NCBI GenBank assembly: GCA_963677325.2
Contig: CAXXGM010000013.1
Location: 248,001-312,000 of the forward strand
DNA from: G963677325 sp963677325
Lineage (GTDB): Bacteria; Bacteroidota; Bacteroidia; Bacteroidales; Prolixibacteraceae
Reading direction: 5' to 3'
Length of the DNA: 64,000 nucleotides
Made by a program: the position numbers and the translations under genes. The notes under the pieces were generated by a model. The model was given only the letters and a program-made list of their open reading frames with translations, did no database searches and had not been told where the DNA came from. Positions 8,366 through 17,340 of this stretch are shown one piece after another (positions within the stretch are counted from its first letter, which is position 1; the number at the start of each line of letters is the position of its first letter).

Positions 8366-9275
8366 ATGCAACGAACATTTATTTACCTGATATTTATCTT
8401 TTTACCACAATTAAATAATACTCCGAAAGCAGAGGTTAATGCAGTTAATTTTTATAATAATGATCTGTACTCCTTTTTAATCTTTCCGGGAAAGGGTTAA
8501 AAAAAGATGTTTTTGTTTATGCATTAAAAGGTTTGAAAAAACTTGATCTGAACAGAAAACTTAAAAAATGCAGCTATCTCAACCATTGCCGATTATTCAC
8601 AGCCAAGTTTTAAAAAACGGTTTTACGTTATTGATCTAAAGGAGAAAAAGATACTTTACAATACTTACGTAGCCCATGGACGAAATTCAGGTTATATATT
8701 TACCACCTCTTTTTCTAACCAGGAAGGTTCTCTGAAAAGCAGCCTGGGATTTTACATCACCGGAAATACTTTAATAACTCCTCACACTGGTTTTTCTCTT
8801 TTGCTCGAGGGAGTTGAAATGGGTATTAATGATCATGCACTCCGGCGAGCCATCATTAGGATCAAGACAAAAAGTTGGGGTTGATCATTTTTCTTTTACT
8901 TAGGAAATGGGGAAGGGGGGAAAAGGGGAAATGGGGAAAATTTTAGGAATTGTTGGCCATCTGGTATTTATACAGGAAATGAATCGCTGCTATTTACCCA
9001 TGCATTTCTGCAAAACCTAAAAATATCTCACTTTATTATGAATACTTAAACATCTTTCCCCAGAAATACGGCTTGATCCCATCATTATCCATGGTGCTGA
9101 ATACGTAGCAGAGGATTTCATTAAAAAATATGGCAGGCTGGCCGCAGTTTTGGATGTCGGGCTCTCCCACCCGATTTATATAAATCTGTAATCGGAACAA
9201 TCAAAGAGGGTACCTGTCTTTTTGTCTATAATCAGGATGCCTCCTATCTCTCAAAATCCGGATTGTTCAATTAGA
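8366..9275 (+). pseudogene. murein L,D-transpeptidase (YkuD_2-like) pseudogene, interrupted by a MITE
   Basis: Successive frames encode pieces of one secreted L,D-transpeptidase-like protein (PF13645 type): a signal peptide from ATG 8366, then KGLKKDVFVYALKGL, then STIADYSQPSFKKRFYVIDL ... TYVAHGRNSG ... SLGFYIT, GVEMGINDHALRRAI, then after the inserted element IIHGAEYV, and finally RSFGC (which would hold the catalytic Cys) and a normal C terminus ending at TAG 9273. Besides the insertion there are single-base shifts in a T run near 8480, an A run near 8575, and a lost G near 9136, and the usual Pro after the catalytic Cys is Arg. The gene is dead by several independent lesions. An intact but different L,D-transpeptidase lies at 12098. 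Confidence 0.88.
8859..9079. mobile_element. 221-bp MITE with 8-bp target duplication and G-rich core
   Basis: The segment is bounded by GGATCAAG at 8859-8866 and its inverse CTTGATCC at 9072-9079, and flanked by the direct repeat CATCATTA (8851-8858 and 9080-9087). Removing the element plus one copy of the duplication rejoins the host gene in frame as ALRRAI-IIHGAEYV, exactly what the L,D-transpeptidase family has there. No transposase is encoded, so it is non-autonomous. Eight-base duplications occur in several families (for example ISAs1, IS256 and IS1595 types); I cannot name the parent. The core holds four G runs of 4-6 bases at 8909-8936. Confidence 0.85.
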
Positions 9276-9276
9276 A

Positions 9277-9331
9277 GTAACCTCCGGCTTTAGCGACTGT
9301 TGCTCAACAGTCACTAAAGCCGGAGGTTACT
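9277..9331. terminator. strong hairpin between converging genes
   Basis: AGTAACCTCCGGCTTTAG at the left pairs with its complement at the right; the arms are about 27 bp with one mismatch and a 4-base loop. It sits directly after the pseudogene stop codon and before the 3' end of the convergent oxidoreductase gene, so it could end transcription from both sides. There is no U tract after it on the plus strand, so it may instead be a dispersed palindrome. Confidence 0.55.
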
Positions 9332-9460
9332 CAAAATAATGAAGAATAATACGAACGTTTTATTATTCTTTGGCTTTTTAACACTGATCCTTAAGATCCT
9401 GCCGTAATTTTAATAAATTACCTTCTTTCCTGGAAGTATCACGATTGATAACCCAGGAGC

Positions 9461-11044
9461 TTATAAAATAATCTTCTCGTTCTCTGCATCCCAGAATATC
9501 TTCTTATTGTTTTTAAAGGACAATGTTCCCATGTGAGCAGTTATAGCTTCCATAAATCCCTGGTCGATGTTACAGCTTGGCGTTTTTCCTTCGCGGATGC
9601 AATCCAGCCATTCTTTAATATGCAGGTGGGTTGTATCCACCTTTTTACCACCCCGGTAAGTATAAAGAAGTCCCCGGCCTGCAAAATATTTCTCGGTAGC
9701 GGTGGTCACTGCATCCACATTCTTCTTCCCGGGTATGTAGGAATAGATCGGATTATTGACATCAATGATCCCTTCTTTGATTTTTTCAGCATACCTTGTT
9801 GATCGGGGGTCAGCGTATACCATCAGTGTTTCACCCATTTCCATATAAGCATCATGCCCCATCACTACTTTTCCCCGGTTTTTCTGACTGGATAAAGTTG
9901 CGCTGTAAAGCAGTGTCAGATTCCTCTTCGGGAATTCAAATACGGTGGTCAGTACATCCGGGACGGTCCGTCCATCCTTGAAATGATAGATACCGCCGGT
10001 TGACATGGCCGAATCCGGGATACCCAGATGCATGATCTGATTGATGGCATCGTATTCATGGGTGAGCAGATCTCCGGAAAGGCCTGTACTGTAATCCCAC
10101 CAGCATCTCCAGCGGAAGAATCTTTCCAGACTGAATTCATGCCAGGGGGCCTGTCCGATAAACTGGCTCCAGTCAATCGTCTGCTGATTGGCCGATTCGG
10201 GAATTGGATAAACCCAGGCGCCATTTGGATCATTCCGGTTGGTTGTGACCTCAATCAGGTTTACTTCCCCGAGAACGCCTTTCTCAATGGCTTCCTGTGC
10301 TTTCAGATAACTATCCGTCTGCCTTCCCTGATGGCCGAGTTGGAAAACCACCTTATTTTCTTTAACCAGTCTGCGCACTTCATACGTCTCTTCCACGCTC
10401 CAGGTCAAAGGTTTCTCGCAATAAACGTGTTTCCCATTCCGGGCAGCCTCCATGGTCATGGGTCCGTGCCAATGATCGGGAGCAGCAATGATTACTGCAT
10501 CCACCTCTGGTGAAGCACACAATTCCTGGTATGTTTTATAAACCTTGGGAAGATCACCCATTTTGCCGCTGGTTCCCTCCCGGTTAATGTTTGCACCGGT
10601 TTCGACGGCCATTTTTTCATAAGTCTGAAAAATATCACAGACAGCAGTAACCTTTACTCCTAAATTTTCCTGCTGGAGATATTCCTCATAACGTTTATCT
10701 TCCTTGTTTTTGGCTGCAGCCTCTTTCCAGGTGTCAATGGTAGCCGGATGCACAAATCCAAGTCCTTTGGCAAGGTGCTTTCCTCTTATTCCATGGCCGA
10801 TCAGACCAATTCGCAACACTTTACCGTTGATATTTGAAGGAGGAATAGCAGGCGGTGCCTCACGGCTCATACCCACCTCTCCGCTGATGTTTTTGCTGAT
10901 TAAACGTTCAGCTTGTTTTTTCTTCAAAGCCCCATAGACAACGGCCCCGGCAATTGGAATCGTGGCAATGGTTTTCAGAATATCACGTCTTTTTATATTT
11001 TTCTTTTCTGATCCGTTATTCGGATTGTCCATTTGATTGCTCAT
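9461..11044 (-). CDS. Tat-exported Gfo/Idh/MocA family oxidoreductase
   Basis: A 527-residue NAD(P)-dependent oxidoreductase. The N terminus has a twin-arginine-type signal (KRRDILKTIATIPIAGAVVYG), so it is probably folded with its cofactor in the cytosol and exported to the periplasm. Next comes a Rossmann fold with IGLIGHGIRGKHLAKG, then the family hallmark GKHVYCEKP, and a C-terminal alpha/beta domain. Members act on sugars, inositols and glycosides; periplasmic Bacteroidota members often serve glycan degradation. Substrate unknown. A DoxX gene starts 12 bp upstream on the same strand and is probably co-transcribed. Confidence 0.87.
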   Translation of the reverse strand: MSNQMDNPNNGSEKKNIKRRDILKTIATIPIAGAVVYGALKKKQAERLISKNISGEVGMSREAPPAIPPSNINGKVLRIGLIGHGIRGKHLAKGLGFVHPATIDTWKEAAAKNKEDKRYEEYLQQENLGVKVTAVCDIFQTYEKMAVETGANINREGTSGKMGDLPKVYKTYQELCASPEVDAVIIAAPDHWHGPMTMEAARNGKHVYCEKPLTWSVEETYEVRRLVKENKVVFQLGHQGRQTDSYLKAQEAIEKGVLGEVNLIEVTTNRNDPNGAWVYPIPESANQQTIDWSQFIGQAPWHEFSLERFFRWRCWWDYSTGLSGDLLTHEYDAINQIMHLGIPDSAMSTGGIYHFKDGRTVPDVLTTVFEFPKRNLTLLYSATLSSQKNRGKVVMGHDAYMEMGETLMVYADPRSTRYAEKIKEGIIDVNNPIYSYIPGKKNVDAVTTATEKYFAGRGLLYTYRGGKKVDTTHLHIKEWLDCIREGKTPSCNIDQGFMEAITAHMGTLSFKNNKKIFWDAENEKIIL

Positions 11045-11056
11045 GTTTTTGATATC

Positions 11057-11542
11057 TCAATAGCTTGATTTATAAATCAACCGGTCAAGACCGATGAATC
11101 TCCCGGTAGGTATAAGGGCGAAGACCCACACAGTTAAAAATTCGATGAAGACTTTATCTATAATAAAATAATTTCCTTCGGTAGGAAGGGCATAGCTCAG
11201 ACCTATAAAGGGAGGATGGGAAAGGTAATACATGGCCAGCAATGCCATTCCGGAATAAGCTGCTATGCGGGTAAAACATCCGAGAACAAGTCCGAGTCCG
11301 ATTAACACCAAACCCCATTCGTTCAGGAAATCAACCGTGGAAAGAAGTGTTGCATTTCGTGCCAGTGAATGAAAAAAATCAGACATGAATCCTTTTGAAT
11401 CCAAGAGATATCCTATTGATGACCAGTTTGGATTTAAAACTTTGGTCACCCCTTCATATAAAAAATGCCAGCCTACTGCAATTCGTAAAATTACAAGGAT
11501 CGATAATTGTAAGTCACCTAACGATTTTTTAGATCTGCCCAT
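11057..11542 (-). CDS. DoxX family membrane protein
   Basis: A 161-residue protein with four hydrophobic segments and the DoxX-type opening RIAVGWHFLYEGVTKVLNP, including the conserved GWxFLxxGxxK pattern. DoxX proteins are small quinone- or thiosulfate-linked membrane subunits in some systems, but most homologues have no known function. It precedes a Tat-exported Gfo/Idh/MocA oxidoreductase by 12 bp, a pairing seen repeatedly in Bacteroidota; the membrane protein might pass electrons from the periplasmic enzyme, which is inference. Confidence 0.82.
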   Translation of the reverse strand: MGRSKKSLGDLQLSILVILRIAVGWHFLYEGVTKVLNPNWSSIGYLLDSKGFMSDFFHSLARNATLLSTVDFLNEWGLVLIGLGLVLGCFTRIAAYSGMALLAMYYLSHPPFIGLSYALPTEGNYFIIDKVFIEFLTVWVFALIPTGRFIGLDRLIYKSSY

Positions 11543-12097
11543 AACATATGTTAAAATTATAGATATAGTATGTAAGGAAAGGCAGTAACCATATCAATTT
11601 TTGCTGACTCTGCCTGCTTCTCCCACTGATTGCGGAAAAAAATACTTATTTGTTGTTTCCAGAAACCAAATAAAAAATTCTTTATTCAACTGAAGCTTGG
11701 CAAAAATAAATATTCCATTGGATTAAGAACAAAAAAATCATGAAAATTTCTGAAATAGTACCACTTCGGTAATTAGTTACACAAAGTCACCCAAAGTTAG
11801 ACCAGAGTTTCACAAAGTATTTATCTCATCTCTCCTGACTCTTCCTCCCTCCTCGATTCCCTCTTTGTAAAAAAAAATCAACTATAATTTTTTTCAATGA
11901 ATAATAAATATCTTTGAAAAGGGTTAAAAACAGATTCGGACAATGGATAAATTTTTGATGATCTGCATGAAAAATGAATTTTCCTCTCGTGGTTTTCTAT
12001 TTAAATCTCAAAGGATTTGCAGTTAAATATTTTTCGAATAGCCTGTTAATGATGTTGTCTCTCTGTTATTAACTCACGAATCAGAAACTTAGAAAAG
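11543..12097. other. intergenic region between divergent genes
   Basis: AT-rich, no convincing ORF. A TATCTTTG box at 11909-11916 matches the -7 promoter element for rightward transcription toward the L,D-transpeptidase, leaving a leader of about 180 bases; no good -33 TTTG was found at the right spacing. I see no RNA gene or repeat. Confidence 0.4.
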
Positions 12098-12757
12098 ATG
12101 ATTAAGAACTTCTTTATCTTGCTGGCTGTTTTAATTGCCGGCCTTCTATTTGCAGTTGCAATGATTTTCTTTGCCATTCCTGCCCTTCAGGAATCCACAT
12201 TGATTCTTCCTGTGGTATCCACAACCCGGGCAGATACCATACCTATCGGAACGGAAAAGGAGAAACTTGAGCAGGAAATCGCAAAATTTCAGTCAGACCT
12301 TGATAAATACACTCCGGAAGGTGCCTATATCGTTATTAACACCAGTAGCAATCATTTCTATCTCTACAATAAAAATGAATTGTTTCGCGATGGTGTCTGT
12401 TCAACCGGGAAAAATGAACGGCTCATCGATAGTACAAAAAGAGAATATACCTTTTACACTCCAATCGGGGTAAGAACTGTTCAAAGCAAGCAGAAGAATC
12501 CTGTATGGGCTAAACCAGACTGGGCTTTTATTGAGGAAGGCTTGCCGGTTCCTCCCAAAGGAGACGCATCCAGGTTTGAAGCCGGAACTCTTGGAGCCTA
12601 TAAACTCGTTCTGGGCGATGGTTACATGATTCATGGCACCCTATACAAACGTTTTATGGGACAGAATGTCACTCATGGATGTATACGCCTGCTGGATGAT
12701 GATCTGGAAGCAGTATATAAATCATTAAACATTGGTTCAAAAGTTTATATCTTTTAA
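12098..12757 (+). CDS. L,D-transpeptidase (YkuD domain)
   Basis: Forms 3-3 cross-links in peptidoglycan or attaches ligands to it, in the periplasm. A signal anchor (residues 4-30) is followed by the YkuD domain: YIVINTSSNHFYLY near residue 69, the substrate-pocket YMIHGT, and the catalytic THGCIRL with His193 and Cys195. The 219-residue length fits a single-domain enzyme without LysM or peptidoglycan-binding modules. Two bases separate its stop codon from a membrane-anchored gene of unknown function, so the two form an operon. It is unrelated in domain type to the decayed transpeptidase gene near 8.4-9.3 kb but may cover a similar task. Confidence 0.92.
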   Translation: MIKNFFILLAVLIAGLLFAVAMIFFAIPALQESTLILPVVSTTRADTIPIGTEKEKLEQEIAKFQSDLDKYTPEGAYIVINTSSNHFYLYNKNELFRDGVCSTGKNERLIDSTKREYTFYTPIGVRTVQSKQKNPVWAKPDWAFIEEGLPVPPKGDASRFEAGTLGAYKLVLGDGYMIHGTLYKRFMGQNVTHGCIRLLDDDLEAVYKSLNIGSKVYIF

Positions 12758-12759
12758 TA

Positions 12760-13563
12760 ATGACAGAGCAGTTAAATGAAAGCGAGGAACGCGTTGTTGT
12801 GAGAAAGCGTACCGGATTAAAGATTTTTTCAATTTTCTTTATGACCGTTCTTTTTGCGTCACTGGGAGTTTATACTTATTTAATTATTGACTCAGTGCGA
12901 AACCACATGAATTTAGCCAAAGCTCAGGCTGAAGAGGAATTGAATGTTAATCCTGAGTTGATGAAACTGATGAAAGATAAATCCTGGCTGGAATCACGTC
13001 TAAAGATGGCGGCCACCGATTCGGTGGGATTGGCCATTGACCTGGAAGAACAGATTATTCAGCTCGAATTGAAAGGCGTGGTGGTGATGAAATCGAAAAT
13101 ACGGGACTATTCGGCTTCCGGGTTTTTCAGCCAAATGGATGGGAATGTTTATTTTAATATGTTTGGTACTCCGCTGACCATTTTAAATTTAGAATCATCG
13201 ATTGCAAAAAGTCGCTTTAAAATAGTACAGGCTCCTAAATCAGCGGAAGAAGCGGATGCTATGAGTACAAAAACAGATTCAGTTGCAAAGCAGGATGTAT
13301 TTTGGATGGTAAAGCTGGATCGTGACATTGAATTAAATATTCAAGGCATTGATTCCATTCAGGATTCTCAGTCAAAATATAAATTTGGACAGGATTTTAA
13401 ATCCAAAAGAAAGCTGAAGAATATTTTAAATTCGCTGAACAATCTGGTCATGCTTAAAAAACCCGAATATACACCCGAAATTCTGATCAGTATTCCTGAG
13501 AGTGAAGCGAAAGCCATTTTACGTGCATTGCCTCAAAAAGCGATGATCACCATAAGAATTTAA
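12760..13563 (+). CDS. membrane-anchored protein of unknown function, partner of L,D-transpeptidase
   Basis: I do not recognise a named family. The 267-residue protein has a short cytoplasmic basic start, one transmembrane helix at about residues 21-44 (IFSIFFMTVLFASLGVYTYL), a helical stretch, and a beta-rich extracytoplasmic domain with long alternating strands (QIIQLELKGVVVMKSKIRDY). No catalytic motif is evident. It begins 2 bp after the L,D-transpeptidase stop codon, so it is almost certainly co-transcribed and perhaps a regulator or scaffold of that enzyme. A strong hairpin follows at 13597-13620. Confidence 0.75.
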   Translation: MTEQLNESEERVVVRKRTGLKIFSIFFMTVLFASLGVYTYLIIDSVRNHMNLAKAQAEEELNVNPELMKLMKDKSWLESRLKMAATDSVGLAIDLEEQIIQLELKGVVVMKSKIRDYSASGFFSQMDGNVYFNMFGTPLTILNLESSIAKSRFKIVQAPKSAEEADAMSTKTDSVAKQDVFWMVKLDRDIELNIQGIDSIQDSQSKYKFGQDFKSKRKLKNILNSLNNLVMLKKPEYTPEILISIPESEAKAILRALPQKAMITIRI

Positions 13564-13596
13564 TTATCGTAGGGGCGACCAACCAATAAAAAATTA

Positions 13597-13620
13597 AGGG
13601 GCGACCATCCGGTCGCCCCT
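13597..13620. terminator. GGGGCGACC hairpin between converging genes
   Basis: AGGGGCGACC pairs perfectly with GGTCGCCCCT around a 4-base loop (10-bp stem). Another AGGGGCGACC stands alone at 13571-13580. A related hairpin lies at 17307-17328, also between or after genes, so this is probably a dispersed repeat that also works as a terminator. There is no clear U tract. Confidence 0.65.
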
Positions 13621-13629
13621 GTACATATC

Positions 13630-14793
13630 TTACCTTCTTCTTCCTCCCCCCGGGTTATCCGTTGAGGGATTCTGGGGTACAGACGGTTGCTGTTGTTCCG
13701 TTTGAGCTGGTTGCGGCTGTTCATTCTGTTGCGATCGCTCTTCCCTGAACTGCTCTCTTTTCTGTTGTCTTAAAGGACGTTCGGAACGGGTCTTGTTTTG
13801 CTCATCCTGTGGAACATTCATCCGGCTCCGTTCCAGTCGTTGCTGACGTCTGTTTAAATCCGGGCTGGCCTTGGGAGTAGGTTGAACCGTCCCTCGTTTT
13901 TCCACTGGCTGCATTTTCTCATTTCTTCTTTCATTGGGAAGATAGAGGTTATCCTGAGAGTTTCTTTTTGTTGCCGGATTCACCTGATCCCTCGACTTAA
14001 CACTTGGAGGAACTGCGCTGCGGGTACTTTTCTGTACCTGAGGTCTGAAGATCCGAACCTGATCTTTATTCACCACTGTTCCGGGCCGATTGTTATCCCT
14101 AACAGCCAGGCTGTTGATCCGCCTTCCTGTGACTCTCTGCACCTCTTCAGTCGATGGTCCTGCGATGTAGGTGGTATTACGCCTTCTGTCAACATGGGTG
14201 TTATTGATGACCGATGAACTTCGAAGAAGCTGGTCATAGTCCTGGCGATTAACCTCATACCGGTTGATATGCTGCCTTCCAAAATCCCGGTCCCTGACAA
14301 AATGCCAACGGTTAATATCTCCGTACCCGTCGTAATAGCCGGCACGCATTCCCGGTCCCATCGGAGCCCAGCCATAATATCCGTTTGCCCTTCTCCAGGT
14401 AACCCATGCAGGGCCCCATTCGGTATCCGGGATCCAAAACCAGCCAAACCGGCCATCAAAATCCCACCTTCCGTAATGAAAAGGAGCCCATCCCCATGAA
14501 TAATCAGATATCCAGGTCCATCCGTATTCGGTCATAACCCATTCCCCATTCGTCTCGTAGGGAGCGAATCCCCCTCTGACATCCGGGATCCACACATATC
14601 CATACTCCGGATAGTCAATCCATTCCCCATAAGGGCTCAGCTGATCATAAAAAACCTGGATATCGACATATCCCTGGTCTCCCTGTCCGGCATAAAAAGA
14701 ACCCTGTGTCGTGCAGGAAGAAGTTAAAAAAAGGATTCCTATAATGACTCCTAAGATAAAATTTGTTCTCATCTTGAAATATTTTCTATTCAT
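13630..14793 (-). CDS. DUF6600-type Trp/Gly-rich lipoprotein
   Basis: A 387-residue lipoprotein: signal peptide ending in LTSSC, then a region of about 120 residues extremely rich in Trp, Tyr and Gly (YGEWIDYPEYGYVWIPD, YGWTWISDYSWGWAPFHYG), which matches the repeated YGxWxxxxxYGxVWxP units of DUF6600. The C-terminal 200 residues are Arg/Gln/Pro-rich and probably disordered. Function is unknown; it is likely surface- or periplasm-facing. The gene stands alone, converging on the transpeptidase operon. Confidence 0.78.
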   Translation of the reverse strand: MNRKYFKMRTNFILGVIIGILFLTSSCTTQGSFYAGQGDQGYVDIQVFYDQLSPYGEWIDYPEYGYVWIPDVRGGFAPYETNGEWVMTEYGWTWISDYSWGWAPFHYGRWDFDGRFGWFWIPDTEWGPAWVTWRRANGYYGWAPMGPGMRAGYYDGYGDINRWHFVRDRDFGRQHINRYEVNRQDYDQLLRSSSVINNTHVDRRRNTTYIAGPSTEEVQRVTGRRINSLAVRDNNRPGTVVNKDQVRIFRPQVQKSTRSAVPPSVKSRDQVNPATKRNSQDNLYLPNERRNEKMQPVEKRGTVQPTPKASPDLNRRQQRLERSRMNVPQDEQNKTRSERPLRQQKREQFREERSQQNEQPQPAQTEQQQPSVPQNPSTDNPGGGRRR

Positions 14794-15242
14794 TAGTTAT
14801 TGTATCAATAAACATACCAAAGTCAGATCAGTGAGATGAGGATATGATGATGGAATTTCACGAATCAAGGATCAGCGAAGCCAATGGAGGACGAATCGGA
14901 GATCAACGAAGCCAATTTGAATTTTTCCCGTCTCCGCCCCCCTCCTTCCAAAATAAAATTGAGAGAAACCGAACAATAATAACTTTTTCACTGTTAATTA
15001 AGTATATGAAATCGAAATAACGTCGTATTTTAGATTGACGAATTTTATTTTAAAAATGAATCCCATTATATTATGTAAGTTCTCTTTAAAAAAGCCGGGA
15101 CGAACCAGGTACGAACCGAATACGGACTTAATACGAGGAAAGTCCATGTGAAATTTAGGCATATTATTATTAAATGACAAAAAGAATATAAAATTATGAT
15201 ATCAATTTTTTCTCATTACTTAGTGTTTAAAAATCAGGCAGA
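14794..15242. other. intergenic region with short direct repeats
   Basis: No credible gene. A 25-bp motif ending GCGAAGCCAAT / ACGAAGCCAAT is directly repeated with a 31-bp period at 14861-14916. A second pair of ACGAACC units lies at about 15099-15119. The segment separates divergent promoters for the DUF6600 gene and the ketopantoate-reductase-like gene. Confidence 0.5.
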
Positions 15243-16205
15243 ATGAAAATAGCGATTGTAGGTTCAGGAGGTGTAGGAGGCTATTTTGGCGGCAGATTAG
15301 CCCTGGCCGGTAATGATGTTACGTTCATTGCAAGGGGGGAGCATCTCGAAAAAATGAAACACAGAGGATTGTACATAAAAGGGGTATCAGGTGATTTCCA
15401 TATCCATCCGGTGAAGGCAACCGAAAGGTTTGATGAAATAGGGTTGGTTGATTTAATTATTCTGGGTGTAAAAGCCTGGCAGGTAAAGGATATTTCAAGG
15501 GAAATGAAGCCAATGGTGGGGCCGGAAACGGTGATCATTCCTTTGCAGAATGGAATTTTAGCCGCTGAGGAAATAAAATCAGAAATCCGTGAAGGTAAGG
15601 TTTTGGGTGGAATGGCCAGGATCATGAGCAAAATAGAATCTCCCGGCGTGATTACTCACTTTGGCATTGAACCCACCATAATTTTCGGTGAACTAGATAA
15701 TAAGAAGACTGAGCAGGTAATCAAAATAAAGGAAATCTTCGATAAAGCAGGAATATATTCCAAAATTGCCGATAACATTCAGGCTGAGCTCTGGAAAAAA
15801 CTCATCATCATCTGCGTTGGAGGATTGCTGGCGATTACCCGCTCAACCTATGGTGAAGTAAGGGACTTAAATGAAACCCGCAAGCTGATGCGTGAGTTAC
15901 TGGACGAAATTTATAATCTTTCTCAAAAAGTTGGTGTCGCTATAAAAAAAGATTTTGTTGACACCGCCCTGAACTATATCGATACATTGCCTTATGATTC
16001 AGCCTCTTCCCTGACGCGTGATGTCTGGGAAGGCAAACCCTCCGAAATAGAATATCAGAATGGGACCGTAGTCAGATTGGGAGAAAAATACAAAGTCCCC
16101 ACTCCATTGAACCGTTTTGTCTATTATTGTATCCTGCCTCAGGAGCTGAAAGCAAAAGTAAACAGAAGCAAAGCATCAAAAAATGGAAGGAAGGTGAGTA
16201 GATGA
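15243..16205 (+). CDS. panE: 2-dehydropantoate 2-reductase-like protein
   Basis: Ketopantoate reductase (ApbA/PanE family) converts 2-dehydropantoate to pantoate with NADPH, on the way to pantothenate and CoA. The 320-residue protein opens with the nucleotide loop GSGGVGGYFGG (7-17), then an N-terminal Rossmann domain and the all-helical C-terminal domain. In the active-site helix the sequence is LWKKLIIICVGGLLAITR: the catalytic Lys is present, but the Asn that follows four residues later in E. coli PanE is Ile, as in a broader clade whose substrates are uncertain. So the fold is sure and the exact substrate is not. Confidence 0.82.
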   Translation: MKIAIVGSGGVGGYFGGRLALAGNDVTFIARGEHLEKMKHRGLYIKGVSGDFHIHPVKATERFDEIGLVDLIILGVKAWQVKDISREMKPMVGPETVIIPLQNGILAAEEIKSEIREGKVLGGMARIMSKIESPGVITHFGIEPTIIFGELDNKKTEQVIKIKEIFDKAGIYSKIADNIQAELWKKLIIICVGGLLAITRSTYGEVRDLNETRKLMRELLDEIYNLSQKVGVAIKKDFVDTALNYIDTLPYDSASSLTRDVWEGKPSEIEYQNGTVVRLGEKYKVPTPLNRFVYYCILPQELKAKVNRSKASKNGRKVSR

Positions 16206-16321
16206 GAGATGGTGCAGTGATGTGCCGATATGCACATGGGGTGATGATGAGGTATTGGAGGATTATTTGTTCTCATTGAGGCATTTCACTGACTCTGACT
16301 CATTTTTTAATTCTATATTTT

Positions 16322-17206
16322 TTAGTTGCAGGGGTTCTCGCAGTTATCGGCTTCTTTGTGTTCAATTTGAATGGTACAGTGACTGATATTGAAAGTCCGC
16401 TGAAAATATTCGGTCAGCACATTGATGAAATTCTTATCCGTCACATCACTGGTGACCAGGTGGACGGTAAGGGCGGTTTCAGAAGTACTTAAAGCCCAGA
16501 CATGAAGATCGTGGATGGATTCGACTTCCTTATGACTCAGAAGATAATCCTGTATCTGCGAAAGATCAATTTTTCTCGGAACTGCATCCAGCACAAGGTT
16601 CACTGATTCAATTAAAAGATCGTAGGTATTGTATAGAATAAACGCCGCAACCAGCAGGCTCACCAGGGGGTCTACCCACTGCAAGCCTGTAAAGGCGATG
16701 ATGACTCCTCCTGCCACAACTCCGAGTGAGACAAATGTGTCGGCAATAAAATGCAGGAATGCGCTTTTGATGTTCAGGTCAGAATCTTTGTCCTTCATAA
16801 AGAGCCATGCGGTAAAAGCATTCACAACAATTCCTGCCAGAGCGACCAAAATTACCGTGGAACTATGAACATCCGCATGGATCCTGAATTTACTTATTGC
16901 AGCCGAGATAATAAAATATACAGCAGAAATCAACAGTAATGTATTGATCAGTGCACTTAAGATGGTGGTGCGCCTTAACCCATAGGTAAAGCGGAAATTT
17001 GGTTTCAGTCGGGACAATAAAATAGCAAACCACGAAAACAAAAGAGTGATTACATCGCTGAAGTTGTGTCCAGCATCAGCCAGCAAGGCTACCGAATTAG
17101 ACCGTATTCCAAAGTAGCTCTCAATAGCTATGAAAGCCATATTGATGACGATGCCTGTTTTAAAGGCCGTGCTGATACTGATATGATGTGAATGATGATG
17201 AACCAT
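16322..17206 (-). CDS. czcD: cation diffusion facilitator family zinc/cation transporter
   Basis: A 294-residue CDF antiporter that expels Zn(II) or related divalent cations in exchange for protons. It shows six hydrophobic segments, with the metal site HNFSD in segment 2 and HFIAD in segment 5; the HxxxD/HxxxD pairing is typical of zinc-selective members. The N terminus is His-rich (VHHHSHH), and a C-terminal cytoplasmic domain ends in CENPC, which could also bind metal. It lies last in a minus-strand series of regulator, DUF6660 protein, CzcA-TolC and CzcB-type adaptor, which fits a metal-resistance cluster. Confidence 0.9.
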   Translation of the reverse strand: MVHHHSHHISISTAFKTGIVINMAFIAIESYFGIRSNSVALLADAGHNFSDVITLLFSWFAILLSRLKPNFRFTYGLRRTTILSALINTLLLISAVYFIISAAISKFRIHADVHSSTVILVALAGIVVNAFTAWLFMKDKDSDLNIKSAFLHFIADTFVSLGVVAGGVIIAFTGLQWVDPLVSLLVAAFILYNTYDLLIESVNLVLDAVPRKIDLSQIQDYLLSHKEVESIHDLHVWALSTSETALTVHLVTSDVTDKNFINVLTEYFQRTFNISHCTIQIEHKEADNCENPCN

Positions 17207-17258
17207 TATAAATACAATCTTTGACGGCCCTGTCCGGCATCCTAACCGTCATACCCAA

Positions 17259-17328
17259 AATTAAGAATTAAGAATTAAGAATTAAGAATTTTACTAAAAA
17301 TCTGGAGAGGCGACCGCCAGTCGCCCCT
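17259..17328. repeat. ATTAAGA tandem repeat and GGCGAC hairpin
   Basis: Four to five copies of the 7-bp unit ATTAAGA run from 17259 to 17291. They are followed at 17307-17328 by a small hairpin GGCGAC...GTCGCC and the word TCGCCCCTG, related to the hairpin at 13597-13620. This lies between the adaptor gene's stop codon and the CDF gene's start, so the hairpin could weaken read-through into the CDF gene. Confidence 0.6.
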
Positions 17329-17340
17329 GCACCATCTCTA

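Noticed and set aside
13882..14499. Plus-strand and alternate-frame ORFs within the DUF6600 gene
   Set aside because: They are shadows of a Trp/Gly-rich gene whose biased composition keeps other frames open.
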